Assembly (NCBI GenBank): GCA_013416635.1
Contig: JACCHT010000002.1
Coordinates: forward strand, 558,001-622,000
Origin: Candidatus Thiodubiliella endoseptemdiera
Lineage (GTDB): Bacteria; Pseudomonadota; Gammaproteobacteria; PS1; Pseudothioglobaceae
Length of the DNA stretch: 64,000 nucleotides
Direction of reading: 5' to 3'
Shown piece by piece: positions 19,208-28,558 of the stretch; position 1 is the stretch's first letter; each line of letters opens with the position of its first letter. A model generated the notes under the pieces. It searched no databases and was not told the origin of the DNA. It saw only the letters and a program-made list of their open reading frames with translations. The translations under genes were made by a program, and so were the position numbers.

Positions 19208-21073
19208 TCAATACCTGGAGTTATTTTTCACGCCTTTGATGGTTGGATGATTGACTTTCTTCAAATCAAGGTGTTTTTGCTTACGCAAATAATCCGCTGC
19301 CACATCCCACATCAAACGCCCATTACCAACGGAATTAACTTGTGCCCAGCCAGACACTTTATAAGATTTATTCACATCAATCGCCGTGCCATTATCATCA
19401 ACAATATTGCTAATACGATTGCCCAAACTTGCTGCTGGGTCAATGGTGTAATCCAAACCGCCCATTCTCACCATATCACCGCCTGACTGTAAATAAGGGT
19501 CTTGCACGAATAAATTCTCAGCAATGCCTTCTAAAATTTCTTTCAATTGCGATCCCTTCAATTCATTTACATAAGTCTCGCCATAAGTCATTGAGGTATT
19601 GGTCATCAAATCTTCCATCGTTACATTGTGTCCTGCTGGGACTGATGTTCCCCAACGCACACCTGCCGACATCGCAAAATCTGCATCGTGTTCTTCACGC
19701 AATGAATTGACCAGAACCTGATCCCAAGTGCCCATAAAATTACCACGACGATACAGCGTTTGCTCAGTAGTACATAGTTTTTCAGTCAAAATATCATCAT
19801 AAGTTTTTCCTACACGGTCTGCATTATTACTCATTGTTGAGGAACGCGCTTCAATCACATTTTTGTCATATTTGGTATTACGCATTTTGTTAATATAAGA
19901 CACCACTTCCGCATTCGGCTTGATAAAGTTGGTCAAAATCGGCAACATTTTGTAATGATAGCCCACTACTTTATGCCCTTTAATATCCAAATCCATCACC
20001 CCGATATATTTGCCCGAGCAACCTGCATTGGTTACCACCGTCATACCGCCCGCATTCTTTACTTCTATGGGTTTCGGCATTCCATCATGTGTATGTCCGC
20101 CAAAAATCGCATCAATGCCTACTACTTGTGATGCCATTTTAATATCCACATCCATACCATTATGAGAAATCACAATCACCGCATCAGGCTTTTCATTTTT
20201 ACGAATATCGGCCACCAATTCTGCCATATCGTCTTCACGCAAACCGAACGACCAATCAGGGAAAAAGTATTTTTGCGGGTTGGCATTGGAGGTTCTTGGG
20301 AAGGCTTGACCAATCACTGCGATACGATGTCCGCCCACATTTTTAATCACATACGGCTTAAATGGAGTTGCATCGTCTTCGTTATAAAGCCCGTTACCGT
20401 CGTATTTTTCCGTCATCGAAATATACTCATCACCCAACAAAGCATCTTCCATAATGCGCACATTTTGACCTAAGAAATCACCCTTAAAGAAACCAATATT
20501 TTTCAGTACTTCGTCTTCTTTATAAGTAAATTCCCAATGTCCGACCATCACATCAACACCGAGCAAATTACAGGCTTCCACCATATCTGCACCCCGTGTC
20601 CATAGCGATGTACCAGAACCTTGCCAAGTATCTCCTCCATCAAGCGTTAGGGTATTTTGCACACCGCCCGCACTCTCACGCAATGAATCCAACACTGTTT
20701 TAATTTGTCCAAAACCGCCCGTTTTGCCGTATTTAGCCGCCAATTCTTCAAAGTTATTATAAGTAAATGCATAGGCTTCACGCGAACCTGGTTTAACGCC
20801 AATTTCTTTCAATAGTTTATCGCCAACCACATGGGGCAATTTCCCAAAAGTCGAACCAAAGCCCAAATTTACATTTGGCTCACGGAAATAATTAGGTAGC
20901 AAGTTGCCGTGCGTATCCGTAATGTGCAAAATGCGTGCATTGCCTGTTTTGGCAACTTCATACATATTATCCTGCGACGATAATTTATCCGCATCATTAC
21001 CACAACCACTAATCAAACCTGCTGCCGAACCAGCACCCAATACTTTAATAAATTCTCTACGCGTTAAAGCCAT
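19208..21073 (-). CDS. soxB: thiosulfohydrolase SoxB
   Basis: SoxB hydrolyses the sulfate group from cysteine-S-thiosulfonate on SoxYZ in periplasmic thiosulfate oxidation. The 621-residue product begins with a twin-arginine signal (MALTRREFIKVLGAGSAAG). Its metallophosphatase motifs are HITDTHGNLLPN, GGDTWQGSG, GHWEFTYKE and GGHTHDG, followed by the 5'-nucleotidase C-terminal domain. I chose ATG 21073 because of a strong AAGGAGAAGG site; a start ten codons upstream would spoil the signal. No other sox gene is in the window. It is divergent from murE. Confidence 0.95.
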   Translation of the reverse strand: MALTRREFIKVLGAGSAAGLISGCGNDADKLSSQDNMYEVAKTGNARILHITDTHGNLLPNYFREPNVNLGFGSTFGKLPHVVGDKLLKEIGVKPGSREAYAFTYNNFEELAAKYGKTGGFGQIKTVLDSLRESAGGVQNTLTLDGGDTWQGSGTSLWTRGADMVEACNLLGVDVMVGHWEFTYKEDEVLKNIGFFKGDFLGQNVRIMEDALLGDEYISMTEKYDGNGLYNEDDATPFKPYVIKNVGGHRIAVIGQAFPRTSNANPQKYFFPDWSFGLREDDMAELVADIRKNEKPDAVIVISHNGMDVDIKMASQVVGIDAIFGGHTHDGMPKPIEVKNAGGMTVVTNAGCSGKYIGVMDLDIKGHKVVGYHYKMLPILTNFIKPNAEVVSYINKMRNTKYDKNVIEARSSTMSNNADRVGKTYDDILTEKLCTTEQTLYRRGNFMGTWDQVLVNSLREEHDADFAMSAGVRWGTSVPAGHNVTMEDLMTNTSMTYGETYVNELKGSQLKEILEGIAENLFVQDPYLQSGGDMVRMGGLDYTIDPAASLGNRISNIVDDNGTAIDVNKSYKVSGWAQVNSVGNGRLMWDVAADYLRKQKHLDLKKVNHPTIKGVKNNSRY

Positions 21074-21207
21074 TACCTTCTCCTTAATATAACTAAATAA
21101 CAAAAAAAATTAATTCTACTGTATTTTTCCATTTAATGCAAAACTATCACTAAATTATAATATTCTAAAATAGATAATGGGTATATATAAGTATCTATAA
21201 TAGCCAT

Positions 21208-22622
21208 ATGAATATCAAACAACTGCTACAAAAAATTACCCCTACCGAATTTGATTTTGCCGTAGATGGGCTATGCCTCAACTCACAACAAGTCCAAAAT
21301 GGCGATATTTTCATCGCCCTGCAAGGGGTAACAGGTCATGGTTCTGACTATATTAAACAAGCGATTGATAAGGGGTGTATTTGTGTATTAGTCGATTCAA
21401 AAGATATCGAATGTGGCGTACCCGCCATTCGCATTGACAATTTACCCGCACATTTACCCACATTAGCAGCCACTTTTTACACTGACGCTAGCAAAGTCAA
21501 TGTCATCGGTATTACGGGTACAAATGGTAAAACTTCTGTCGCCTGTTTTATCTCACAATTATTGACAATGCTAGGCAAAAAAAACGGACTCATTGGCACA
21601 CTTGGTATTAGCAATTCTGGGCAAAATTCTACCAATACCACCCCCGATATTATCACCCTATATCGCACGATAGATGGCTACGCAAAAAACGGCATTGACA
21701 CTGCCGTTTTAGAAGTGTCATCACATGGCATCAAGCAAAATAGAATTGCAGGGCTCAACATTACTCATGCTATTTTTACTAATTTCACCCAAGACCATTT
21801 GGATTACCACTCTGATTTAGCCACTTATAAAGAAATAAAAACCTTATTATTCTCATTAGACAGCGTGAAATCTGTCATTCTCAACCAAGATGATGACAGT
21901 TATTCTGATTTCCTAAACGCTGCCAAAGGCAAAAAAGTTATCGACTATTCATTGTCCAATTTCACTGACATCAAAACCACTGAACAAGGCTTTTTAACCA
22001 TCTTAAATACCTATGTTTTTGAGGTGCCATTTTTAGGAAAATTCAATTTATCCAACATCTTAGCCGCATTTAGCACCCTAAAAGCACTTGGTTTTAGCGA
22101 TGAAAAAGTCATTCCTTTACTACACAAACTCACACCGCCGCCTGGCAGAATGCAGAAAAATCCCAAAAATTAATATGGATAGACTACGCCCACACCCCAG
22201 ACGCGATAGAAAATGCCATCACCACCTTAAAATCACACTACCCAGAACACACCGTTCGCATCGTCTTCGGCTGTGGTGGCAATCGTGACCAAGATAAACG
22301 CAGTAAAATGGGGAAAATCGCCTCAAAACTCGCTGATGCCATCATTTTAACCAACGATAACCCAAGAACTGAATCTCCCCGTGCCATCATCGATGATATC
22401 CTAAACGGCATTGACGACAGTTACGCCGTTGACATTACCGAAGATCGTCAACTCGCCATTGAAACAGCTGTTATCACTTTAGGTGAAAACGAATGCCTAC
22501 TCATTGCTGGAAAAGGTCATGAGACTACCCAAATATTCAAAGACAAAACCATCAAATCAAACGACGAAGATATTATTCTCGCTGCAATTATTGAAGGCAT
22601 AAGGAGACCTTTGCATAAATAG
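21208..22622 (+). CDS. murE: UDP-MurNAc-tripeptide synthetase MurE, one frameshift, C-terminus altered by a MITE
   Basis: MurE adds the third residue of the peptidoglycan peptide. The ATP site (GITGTNGKTS) is in the first frame and DNPRTESP, the meso-diaminopimelate-type motif, in the second. The frames join at about 22155: one G restored after CAG gives PPPGRMQ continuing into EKSQKLIWIDYAHTPDA. Restored length is 471 residues, a little short. The last residues RRPLHK and the TAG stop come from the MITE at 22604. Single-copy and essential in walled bacteria, so indel error or a very recent lesion is likely. Confidence 0.9.
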
Positions 22623-22764
22623 GGATGATTAGCAAAATGACAGATTTTATTAAATTGGAAATTTTTTAAATCCACTCCTAGCAGGGCTAAGGGTGTTTTT
22701 AAAAAGTTTGTAATTTGATGAAAGATGGTGTTTTGATGATTATTCATATTTATGCAAAGGTCTC
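22604..22764 (-). mobile_element. MITE-like palindromic element, copy 3
   Basis: 161 bp with the 5-bp duplication ATAAG on both sides. It interrupts the 3' end of murE and supplies its stop codon. It differs from the consensus by one base (GGTGTT in place of GGCGTT). Confidence 0.92.
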
Positions 22765-22821
22765 ATAAGGTTAAAAAAGTTAAAGAATAAACAATAAAAC
22801 AAGTATATTGGATTATTTTAC

Positions 22822-22886
22822 TTTTAACGGTTATATCCTATATAATCGTTAAAAATTACAAAATAAAACAACTTTTAACGGTTATA
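22822..22886 (+). promoter_or_regulatory. promoter with three copies of a 14-bp operator upstream of the Fic gene
   Basis: TTTTAACGGTTATA occurs at 22822-22835 and 22873-22886, and its inverted form (TTTTAACGATTATA) at 22841-22854. The first and inverted copies form a palindrome enclosing a perfect -10 TATAAT (22841-22846), with a fair -35 (TTACTT) 17 nt upstream. Binding by a repressor would block this promoter. The third copy lies about 10 nt before the start codon. The arrangement suggests tight regulation, perhaps by the Fic protein's own C-terminal region. Confidence 0.65.
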
Positions 22887-22896
22887 ATGGTTAATT

Positions 22897-23769
22897 ATGG
22901 CAAAAACTTCAGAAACCTTTGAAAATATTCAACGCTTGCGTCAGCGTTATTATGCGTCGTTCCAAGGAAAACAAGCTTTATTGGATTTAATTTCAGAAAC
23001 CGAGGTTGGAGAGCAGGTTTATAACTCAAATGCCATTGAAAACTCCACGCTAACGCTAGGTGATACCGAAAAAGTTTTATTGCAAATTGATTTAGACAAA
23101 TACATTTCTGAACGAGAATTATTTGAGGCAAAAAATTTGGCTAGAGTGGTGGACTATATCAATAAAAAATCCACGCAATCAGAACTCACTTTAGACATTA
23201 TTTTGTTACTGCATCAAATGTTATTAACCAATATTGATGATAATTTTGCTGGCAGATGGCGAAAAAAAGACGAATGGGTACGGGTTGGCAATCATATCGC
23301 TATTGCTCCTGAACAAATTATTACTAAATTACACAAAATATTAGCCCATTACTTTGCCACAAATAACGAACATATTATTAAACGCATTGCTCTATTCCAC
23401 TTAGATTTCGAACAAATTCACCCCTTTATTGATGGCAATGGCAGGATTGGCAGAGTGCTAAATAATTACCTGCTGATTCGTGATGGTTTTGTGCCAATCA
23501 ACATTAAATTTATTGATAGAGCGGATTATTACACCGCCTTTAATGAATTTAACCAATCAGGAAAAACCAAAATTATGGAAAACATTATCGGCAAAGCACT
23601 CACCAATAGTTACCACAAACGCTTGGCATATTTAGAAGGCAAAGAGATTGTCTCTCTAGTGGATTATGGCAAAAAATACAAAATATCACATTCCAACCTT
23701 ATCAACAAAGCCAAACGCCAAACCATTGAAGCCTTTTCAGAAAAAGGCAAATGGAAGATTGGCGATTAA
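22897..23769 (+). CDS. Fic-domain protein (predicted AMP-transferase) with inhibitory motif
   Basis: 290 residues. The catalytic motif HPFIDGNGRIGR is intact (about residues 177-188), so it should transfer AMP or another nucleotide moiety to a target hydroxyl. An N-terminal SNAIEN (about residues 48-53) matches the [S/T]xxxE[G/N] inhibitory helix motif, placing it in the self-inhibited class. The C-terminal ~45 residues (YGKKYKISHSNLINKAKRQT) look like a small helix-turn-helix, which would fit self-regulation through the upstream operators. No antitoxin gene is adjacent. Ends before a strong terminator. Confidence 0.88.
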   Translation: MAKTSETFENIQRLRQRYYASFQGKQALLDLISETEVGEQVYNSNAIENSTLTLGDTEKVLLQIDLDKYISERELFEAKNLARVVDYINKKSTQSELTLDIILLLHQMLLTNIDDNFAGRWRKKDEWVRVGNHIAIAPEQIITKLHKILAHYFATNNEHIIKRIALFHLDFEQIHPFIDGNGRIGRVLNNYLLIRDGFVPINIKFIDRADYYTAFNEFNQSGKTKIMENIIGKALTNSYHKRLAYLEGKEIVSLVDYGKKYKISHSNLINKAKRQTIEAFSEKGKWKIGD

Positions 23770-23800
23770 CTTCTTCAGTAAGACTTGTATCTAAACAAGC

Positions 23801-23834
23801 AATAAAAAGCCCCGTTTACACAGGGCTTTTTATT
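23801..23834. terminator. bidirectional rho-independent terminator
   Basis: AATAAAAAGCCC and GGGCTTTTTATT form a perfect 12-bp stem with a 10-nt loop. It lies between the convergent Fic and beta-barrel genes and can serve both. Confidence 0.9.
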
Positions 23835-23853
23835 GAAAGTTACTTTTGTCTGT

Positions 23854-24393
23854 TTAAAAATCAACCAATAAAGCTACACCAATATTATCTAAATTATTGC
23901 CATCCGTTTTCATACGCTCAAGCTCAACACGATATTTCATTGTCTCGTTAATTTTTCCATCTACGCCAACGCCATAAAATTCATTATCGCCATTTACATT
24001 TTTACTTACTCCTGTTGTGGTATTGGTTATTTTAAAATCCCAAAAATGCCAACCTAACTTCACAAAAGGTGAATAACTTACCTGTGGATTAAAATGGTAA
24101 AGTCCGGCTAAACCAAGGCTAGTTCCAGACATACCAACCACAGTTGCTGCGCCGTTTTCTGTAATACTGTCTGTAGCAAAATCAGTATATTGCCCTTCAA
24201 CTGACCAATTGTCGTCTAAATGTGTGCCAAGCAACGCCTTGTAATTATTTTTTTTATACTTACGAGTTGTGCCTGATTCACTCTCACTATATTTTGTTTG
24301 ATATACACCAATACCAAAATAATTATCGCTTTGTGCAAAGATTGAAGAAGATAATAAAGTTGCTACTATCGCTATTTTTATTTTATTTTTCAT
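23854..24393 (-). CDS. small outer-membrane beta-barrel protein (OmpA/OmpX-like)
   Basis: 179 residues. The signal peptide MKNKIKIAIVATLLSSSIFA is followed by alternating beta strands with aromatic ends (LGWHFWDFKI, YRVELERMKT). It finishes VALLVDF, with the C-terminal Phe expected of an assembled barrel. It resembles eight-stranded OmpX/OmpW-type porin-like proteins; the exact family is uncertain. A 22-bp perfect palindrome lies about 35 nt upstream of its start, a likely regulatory site. Confidence 0.7.
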   Translation of the reverse strand: MKNKIKIAIVATLLSSSIFAQSDNYFGIGVYQTKYSESESGTTRKYKKNNYKALLGTHLDDNWSVEGQYTDFATDSITENGAATVVGMSGTSLGLAGLYHFNPQVSYSPFVKLGWHFWDFKITNTTTGVSKNVNGDNEFYGVGVDGKINETMKYRVELERMKTDGNNLDNIGVALLVDF

Positions 24394-24426
24394 TAATTTT
24401 TTTCCTTATTTTAAATTAAAATTACA

Positions 24427-24448
24427 AAAACTAGTTATAACTAGTTTT
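24427..24448. promoter_or_regulatory. 22-bp perfect palindrome upstream of the beta-barrel gene
   Basis: A perfect palindrome with the core CTAGTTATAACTAG flanked by A4 and T4. It lies 34 nt before the start of the barrel gene and 20 nt from a MITE. It could be an operator for a dimeric regulator; the broken XRE gene on the far side of the MITE is one candidate. Not matched to a known box. Confidence 0.45.
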
Positions 24449-24468
24449 CAAAATGGATTATACCTAAA

Positions 24469-24626
24469 GAGACCTTTTGATAAATATGAATAATCATCAA
24501 AACGCCATCTTTCATCAAATTACAAACTTTTAAAAACACCCTTAGCCCTGCTAGAGTGGATTTAAAAATTTCCAATTTAATAAAATCTGTCATTTTGCTA
24601 ATCATCCCTATTTATGCAAAGGTCTC
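24469..24626 (+). mobile_element. MITE-like palindromic element, copy 4 (with small deletions)
   Basis: 158 bp with duplication CTAAA. Compared with the 161-bp consensus it has three single-base losses in T, G and A runs and a changed left end (CCTTTTGA in place of CCTTTGCA). It is the most diverged copy. Confidence 0.88.
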
Positions 24627-24646
24627 CTAAAAAATAACTACCTAAA

Positions 24647-24921
24647 ATGAAATTACAAGCAGAAGTGTTAGAATTGGTATTAAGAAAAGTCGTTGAAAAT
24701 GTCAAGCGAGAAAGGAAAAAACAAAAAATATCACAGTTAAATTTGGCAATGCAATGGGACATGAGTCTGTTGGTTTAATTTCTTTTATTGAGGCAGGAAT
24801 AAACAATAGACGATATAATTTGATACATTTAATTAATATCGCTAAAATTTTAGATATTTCAATTCTAGAATTGTTTGAAGGGGTCGATGAAATCCTAAAA
24901 ATTAGCATTGACACTAAATAA
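24647..24921 (+). pseudogene. XRE-family DNA-binding protein, frameshifted
   Basis: The first frame gives a helix-turn-helix start (VVENVKRERKKQKISQLNLA) and stops at codon 44. One inserted base in AATGCAATGGGACATGAG continues it as MGHESVGLISFIEAGINN, then a C-terminal helix ending EILKISIDTK. Restored length is about 91 residues, typical of small Cro/C1-type regulators. The start lies 20 nt from the MITE, which may have replaced its native promoter. Confidence 0.7.
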
Positions 24922-24975
24922 TTTTGGCAAAATCCATTTTTGAAGTCATTGTTTATTGTTTATAATAAACCTTAA

Positions 24976-26219
24976 ATGTTGAAAACCACTACTCAAACCC
25001 TCGCTAAAGTCTTAAAAACAGATTGCTCTATTGATGTGGCAATTTTTGGCGTTTACACAGATACCCGTCAGCGGATGGAAGGTGGGTTGTTTTTGGCGTT
25101 AGTTGGGGATAATTTTGATGCACACGATTATGTCAAACAGGCGGAAAAAATGGGGGCTATAGCATTGGTTGTTAATCGAAAAGTAGAAACGACTTTGCCG
25201 ATTTTACTGGTTAAAGATACGCAGGATGCATTAGGTGAAATTGCTAAATGGCATTTGAATAATGTGAAGCCAAAGGTAGTAGCTATTACGGGGAGTAATG
25301 GCAAAACGACGACTAAGAATATGTTAAAAATATTCTGCAATTAAAAGCACCGACTTTGGCGACCAAAGGTAATCTTAATAACCATTTCGGCGTGCCAATG
25401 ACCTTGCTTGAATTAGAAGAAAAACACCAATATGCAGTGATTGAAATGGGGGCGAATCATTTGGGTGAAATTGCCCATCTGTGTGAGATAGCCAGTCCTG
25501 ATATTGCGGTAGTAACCAACACGCTTGATGCACATATCGGTGAGTTTGGTGGATTTGATAATTTAGTCAAAGCCAAAAGTGAGATTTATTCGCCTAATTC
25601 TCAGAATATTGTGAATACTGCAACTGGATTTTTAGGTGATATTAGTTTTGGCGATGGGGGTGATATTTTTGCGGACAATATTGAGAATAATCATTTTGAT
25701 TTGCATATTTTTGATGAAAAAATAACGATTATTTTGCAACTCCTTGGACGACATAATATTGATAACGCCTTGGCAGCGAGTGCTTGCGCTTGTGCCTTGG
25801 GTGTTGATATTACTACTATCAAGCAGGGACTGGAAAGCACGGAGGCCGAAAAAGGTAGGTTAAGCATTATTCAAAATTCTACACAGATAATTATTGATGA
25901 TACTTACAATGCAAGCCCAAGTTCAAGTCAATATGCGTTGGAAGTATTGAGTAAATTTGTGGGTGAAAAGGTAGCAGTGCTTGGGGAAATGGCAGAACTT
26001 GGCGATGAATCTGACGCCTATCATCAGCAGGTGGGGGTGTTTGCAAAGTCGCTAAGGATTGATCATTTGTATAGTTATCAAGCCAATTATGGGGTGCAAA
26101 ATTTTGATGATGCCGATGAATTGGTGGCAACACTCAAACGACACACCAATACAACGATTCTTTTTAAAGGCTCAAGGGTTGCAAAATTAGAGCAAATCAT
26201 TGGGCGATTATGCGTATAA
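24976..26219 (+). CDS. murF: UDP-MurNAc-pentapeptide synthetase MurF, one frameshift
   Basis: MurF adds D-Ala-D-Ala to the peptidoglycan precursor. The first frame holds the ATP-binding ITGSNGKTTTKNM; the second carries ATKGNLNNHFGVP, EMGANHLGEI and DDTYNASPSS. The join is at about 25331: adding one A to an A5 run gives MLKNILQLKAPTLATKGN. Restored length about 414 residues, somewhat short for MurF. As with murE, the gene should be essential. In relatives murE and murF are neighbours; here the MITE, Fic, barrel and XRE genes separate them, so this 2.2-kb block is probably an insertion into the cell-wall cluster. Confidence 0.9.
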
Positions 26220-26354
26220 TTTGCCACCTTGTGAAAGGTAGCAGTTTACACCCTATAATATTTTTTGTTTAAGGGCGTAAAATACATGACATTTCTTATC
26301 AGGCACTATTCCATATAAGAAATAACAGTAGTTTGTGTCCTTAAAGCAACAATT

Positions 26355-26431
26355 GCGCCCGTGGCTCAACTGGATAGAGTACTCGGCTACGAACCGAGCG
26401 GTTGCTGGTTCGACTCCAGCCGGGCGCACCA
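26355..26431 (+). tRNA. tRNA-Arg (ACG)
   Basis: Cloverleaf with acceptor GCGCCCG/CGGGCGC, anticodon loop CTACGAA giving anticodon ACG, T-loop GGTTCGACTCC and an encoded CCA end. ACG is normally edited to ICG by TadA, whose gene is also in this window (63522-63998). Confidence 0.95.
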
Positions 26432-26438
26432 TATTTTT

Positions 26439-26470
26439 AAAAAACCCTTGCAAATACGCAGGGGTTTTTT
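26439..26470 (+). terminator. rho-independent terminator after tRNA-Arg
   Basis: AAAAAACCC pairs with GGGGTTTTTT across a 13-nt loop, followed by T-rich sequence. It ends the tRNA transcript before pgsA. Confidence 0.75.
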
Positions 26471-26487
26471 GTTTATACTGAGACCTT

Positions 26488-27087
26488 ATGATGACAATAC
26501 CCAACATTTTAACTTTATCAAGAATTGCGTTAATTCCGTTGTTTGTGGTATTGTATTATTTGCAACCTGCGTATAGTGAAACGCCAATATTCACTTGGAT
26601 AAATTTTGCAGTGACTGGGGTTTATGCAACGATTAGCGCGACGGATTATTTAGATGGATATCTCGCTAGAAAACTCAATATGACTTCAAAACTCGGTGCT
26701 TTTTTAGATCCCGTTGCGGATAAATTAATGGTTTCAACAGCATTGGTTTTGCTAGTGGATTATTATCCAAGCGACACACATTGGTATATCAGTGTTTGCG
26801 CGTTGATTATTGTTTCTAGGGAAATTCTGGTGTCAGCTTTGAGAGAATGGATGAGTACAATTGGTCAGCGTTCCACTATCAATGTGTCCTTTGTTGGTAA
26901 GGTTAAGACCTTTGTGCAAATCTTTGCCATTCTGTTTTTACTCTATCAGCAACCTTTTTTTGACTTGCCAAGTTTTGAGATTGGTGTGACTTTATTGATT
27001 GTCGCCACCGTATTAACTTTATACTCTGGATTTATTTATTTAAAAGAAGGTATAAAAACCTCAAATCAGAATAAAAACACATTATAA
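26488..27087 (+). CDS. pgsA: CDP-diacylglycerol-glycerol-3-phosphate 3-phosphatidyltransferase
   Basis: Makes phosphatidylglycerol phosphate, the committed step to phosphatidylglycerol. The 199-residue product shows the CDP-alcohol phosphotransferase motif D-G-x2-A-R-x8-G-x3-D-x3-D (DGYLARKLNMTSKLGAFLDPVADK) split over about residues 55-78, and about five membrane helices. Two adjacent ATG codons make 26488 or 26491 possible starts. The following tRNA-Gly and tRNA-Cys match the usual pgsA-glyW-cysT order of gammaproteobacteria. Confidence 0.94.
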   Translation: MMTIPNILTLSRIALIPLFVVLYYLQPAYSETPIFTWINFAVTGVYATISATDYLDGYLARKLNMTSKLGAFLDPVADKLMVSTALVLLVDYYPSDTHWYISVCALIIVSREILVSALREWMSTIGQRSTINVSFVGKVKTFVQIFAILFLLYQQPFFDLPSFEIGVTLLIVATVLTLYSGFIYLKEGIKTSNQNKNTL

Positions 27088-27099
27088 TGTGTCGCTTAT

Positions 27100-27175
27100 G
27101 CGGGAGTAGCTCAGCTGGTAGAGCATCACGTTGCCAACGTGAATGTCGCGAGTTCGAATCTCGTTTCCCGCTCCA
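27100..27175 (+). tRNA. tRNA-Gly (GCC)
   Basis: Cloverleaf with acceptor GCGGGAG/TTCCCGC, anticodon loop TTGCCAA giving GCC, T-loop AGTTCGAATC and encoded CCA. It begins 13 nt after pgsA and likely shares its transcript. Confidence 0.95.
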
Positions 27176-27180
27176 AATTC

Positions 27181-27212
27181 AAAAGCCTGTTAGTTTAATA
27201 CAGGCTTTTTTA
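27181..27212 (+). terminator. rho-independent terminator after tRNA-Gly
   Basis: AAAAGCCTGT and ACAGGCTTTT form a perfect 10-bp stem with a 9-nt loop, followed by T residues. Confidence 0.85.
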
Positions 27213-27230
27213 TTACCGCTTACTTTGTCT

Positions 27231-27304
27231 GGCCGGATAGCAAAGCGGTTATGCAGGGGCCTGCAAAGCCTTACAGACCAGTTCGATTCTGGTTCCGGCC
27301 TCCA
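27231..27304 (+). tRNA. tRNA-Cys (GCA)
   Basis: Cloverleaf with acceptor GGCCGGA/TCCGGCC, anticodon loop CTGCAAA giving GCA, T-arm CCAGTTCGATTCTGG and encoded CCA. Confidence 0.95.
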
Positions 27305-27310
27305 TATACA

Positions 27311-27344
27311 AAAAAAGCCCGATTTTTTAATCGGGCTTTTTTTT
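27311..27344. terminator. bidirectional rho-independent terminator
   Basis: AAAAAAGCCCGATT and AATCGGGCTTTTTT form a perfect 14-bp stem with a T4 loop. It lies between tRNA-Cys (plus) and argG (minus) and can end both. Confidence 0.92.
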
Positions 27345-27361
27345 ATGAGACTTTTATATAA

Positions 27362-28558
27362 TCACCCTAACGCTTTGAGGCGTAAACGCAATGCATTCAA
27401 CTTAATAAATCCAGCAGCATCTTTTTGATTATAAGCACCTTCATCTTCTTCAAAGGTAGCAATTTTCTCACTAAACAGCGAGTTACTAGATTGGCGACCA
27501 ACCACAATCACATTACCTTTGTAAAATTTAAGACGCACAATACCATTCACCACCAGCTGCGTTTGATCAATGGCAGCTTGTAGCATTTCTCGTTCTGGCG
27601 CAAACCAAAAACCGTTATAAATCATCGTGGCATATTTTGGCATTAACTCATCTTTCAAGTGTGCCGCCTCTCTGTCCAATGTCAAACTTTCCATTGCACG
27701 GTGTGCTTTGAGCATCACGGTGCCAGCTGGGGTTTCATAGCAGCCACGCGATTTCATCCCAACAAAACGGTTTTCAACAATATCATCCCGACCGATACCA
27801 TGTACCCCTGCGCGTTTATTTAAATCTTCCATCACGGTCGCAGGACTCATCGCTATGCCGTTGATGGCAATGATGTCGCCTTTTGCATAAGTAAGTTCTA
27901 CATATTCGGCTTTATCAGGGGCATTTTCGGGGGAAACTGTCCAACGCCACATATCGTCTTCTGGCTCTGCCCACGGGTCTTCTAAAATATCGCCCTCATA
28001 AGAAATATGCAATAAATTTGCGTCCATTGAATAGGGGGATTTTTTACCTTGTTTTTGATAATCAATCTCAATGCCATGGTCTTCAGCATATTTCATCAAA
28101 GACTCACGAGATGATAATTCCCACTCACGCCAAGGGGCGATGACTTGAATATCAGCATCAAGTGCATAGGCATTTAACTCAAAACGCACTTGGTCGTTAC
28201 CTTTTCCTGTTGCACCGTGACTGATAGCATCTGCACCAACCTTGTTGGCAATTTCTACCAATCGCTTAGAAATTAAGGGGCGAGCAATAGAAGTGCCAAG
28301 TAAATATTCACCTTCATAAATAGCATTGGCACGGAACATTGGGAATACAAAATCACGAGCAAATTCTTCGCGTAAATCTTCAATGTAAATGTCTTTTACA
28401 CCCGCTGCTTTTGCTTTGGCACGGGCGGGCTCTACTTCTTCGCCTTGTCCGATGTCAGCTGTGAAAGTCACGACTTCACACTGATAAGTGTCCTGTAACC
28501 ATTTAACGATAATACTGGTGTCTAATCCGCCTGAATAGGCTAATACCACTTTATTCAT
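27362..28558 (-). CDS. argG: argininosuccinate synthase
   Basis: Joins citrulline and aspartate using ATP in arginine synthesis. The 398-residue product has the ATP pyrophosphatase loop AYSGGLDTS at residues 7-15, [15 protein letters not shown] and the C-terminal [14 protein letters not shown]. Full length and intact. Its ATG overlaps the stop of the DUF2914 gene by four bases, so the two are co-transcribed. Confidence 0.97.
   Translation of the reverse strand: MNKVVLAYSGGLDTSIIVKWLQDTYQCEVVTFTADIGQGEEVEPARAKAKAAGVKDIYIEDLREEFARDFVFPMFRANAIYEGEYLLGTSIARPLISKRLVEIANKVGADAISHGATGKGNDQVRFELNAYALDADIQVIAPWREWELSSRESLMKYAEDHGIEIDYQKQGKKSPYSMDANLLHISYEGDILEDPWAEPEDDMWRWTVSPENAPDKAEYVELTYAKGDIIAINGIAMSPATVMEDLNKRAGVHGIGRDDIVENRFVGMKSRGCYETPAGTVMLKAHRAMESLTLDREAAHLKDELMPKYATMIYNGFWFAPEREMLQAAIDQTQLVVNGIVRLKFYKGNVIVVGRQSSNSLFSEKIATFEEDEGAYNQKDAAGFIKLNALRLRLKALG

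Noticed and set aside
26480-26500. GAGACC before the pgsA start as a possible solo MITE end
   Set aside because: Only GAGACCTT matches; the rest of the 18-bp end is absent and no partner end is nearby.
27087-27428. Plus-strand open frame across tRNA-Gly, two terminators and tRNA-Cys
   Set aside because: It runs through two tRNA genes and two terminator hairpins and has no protein family features.
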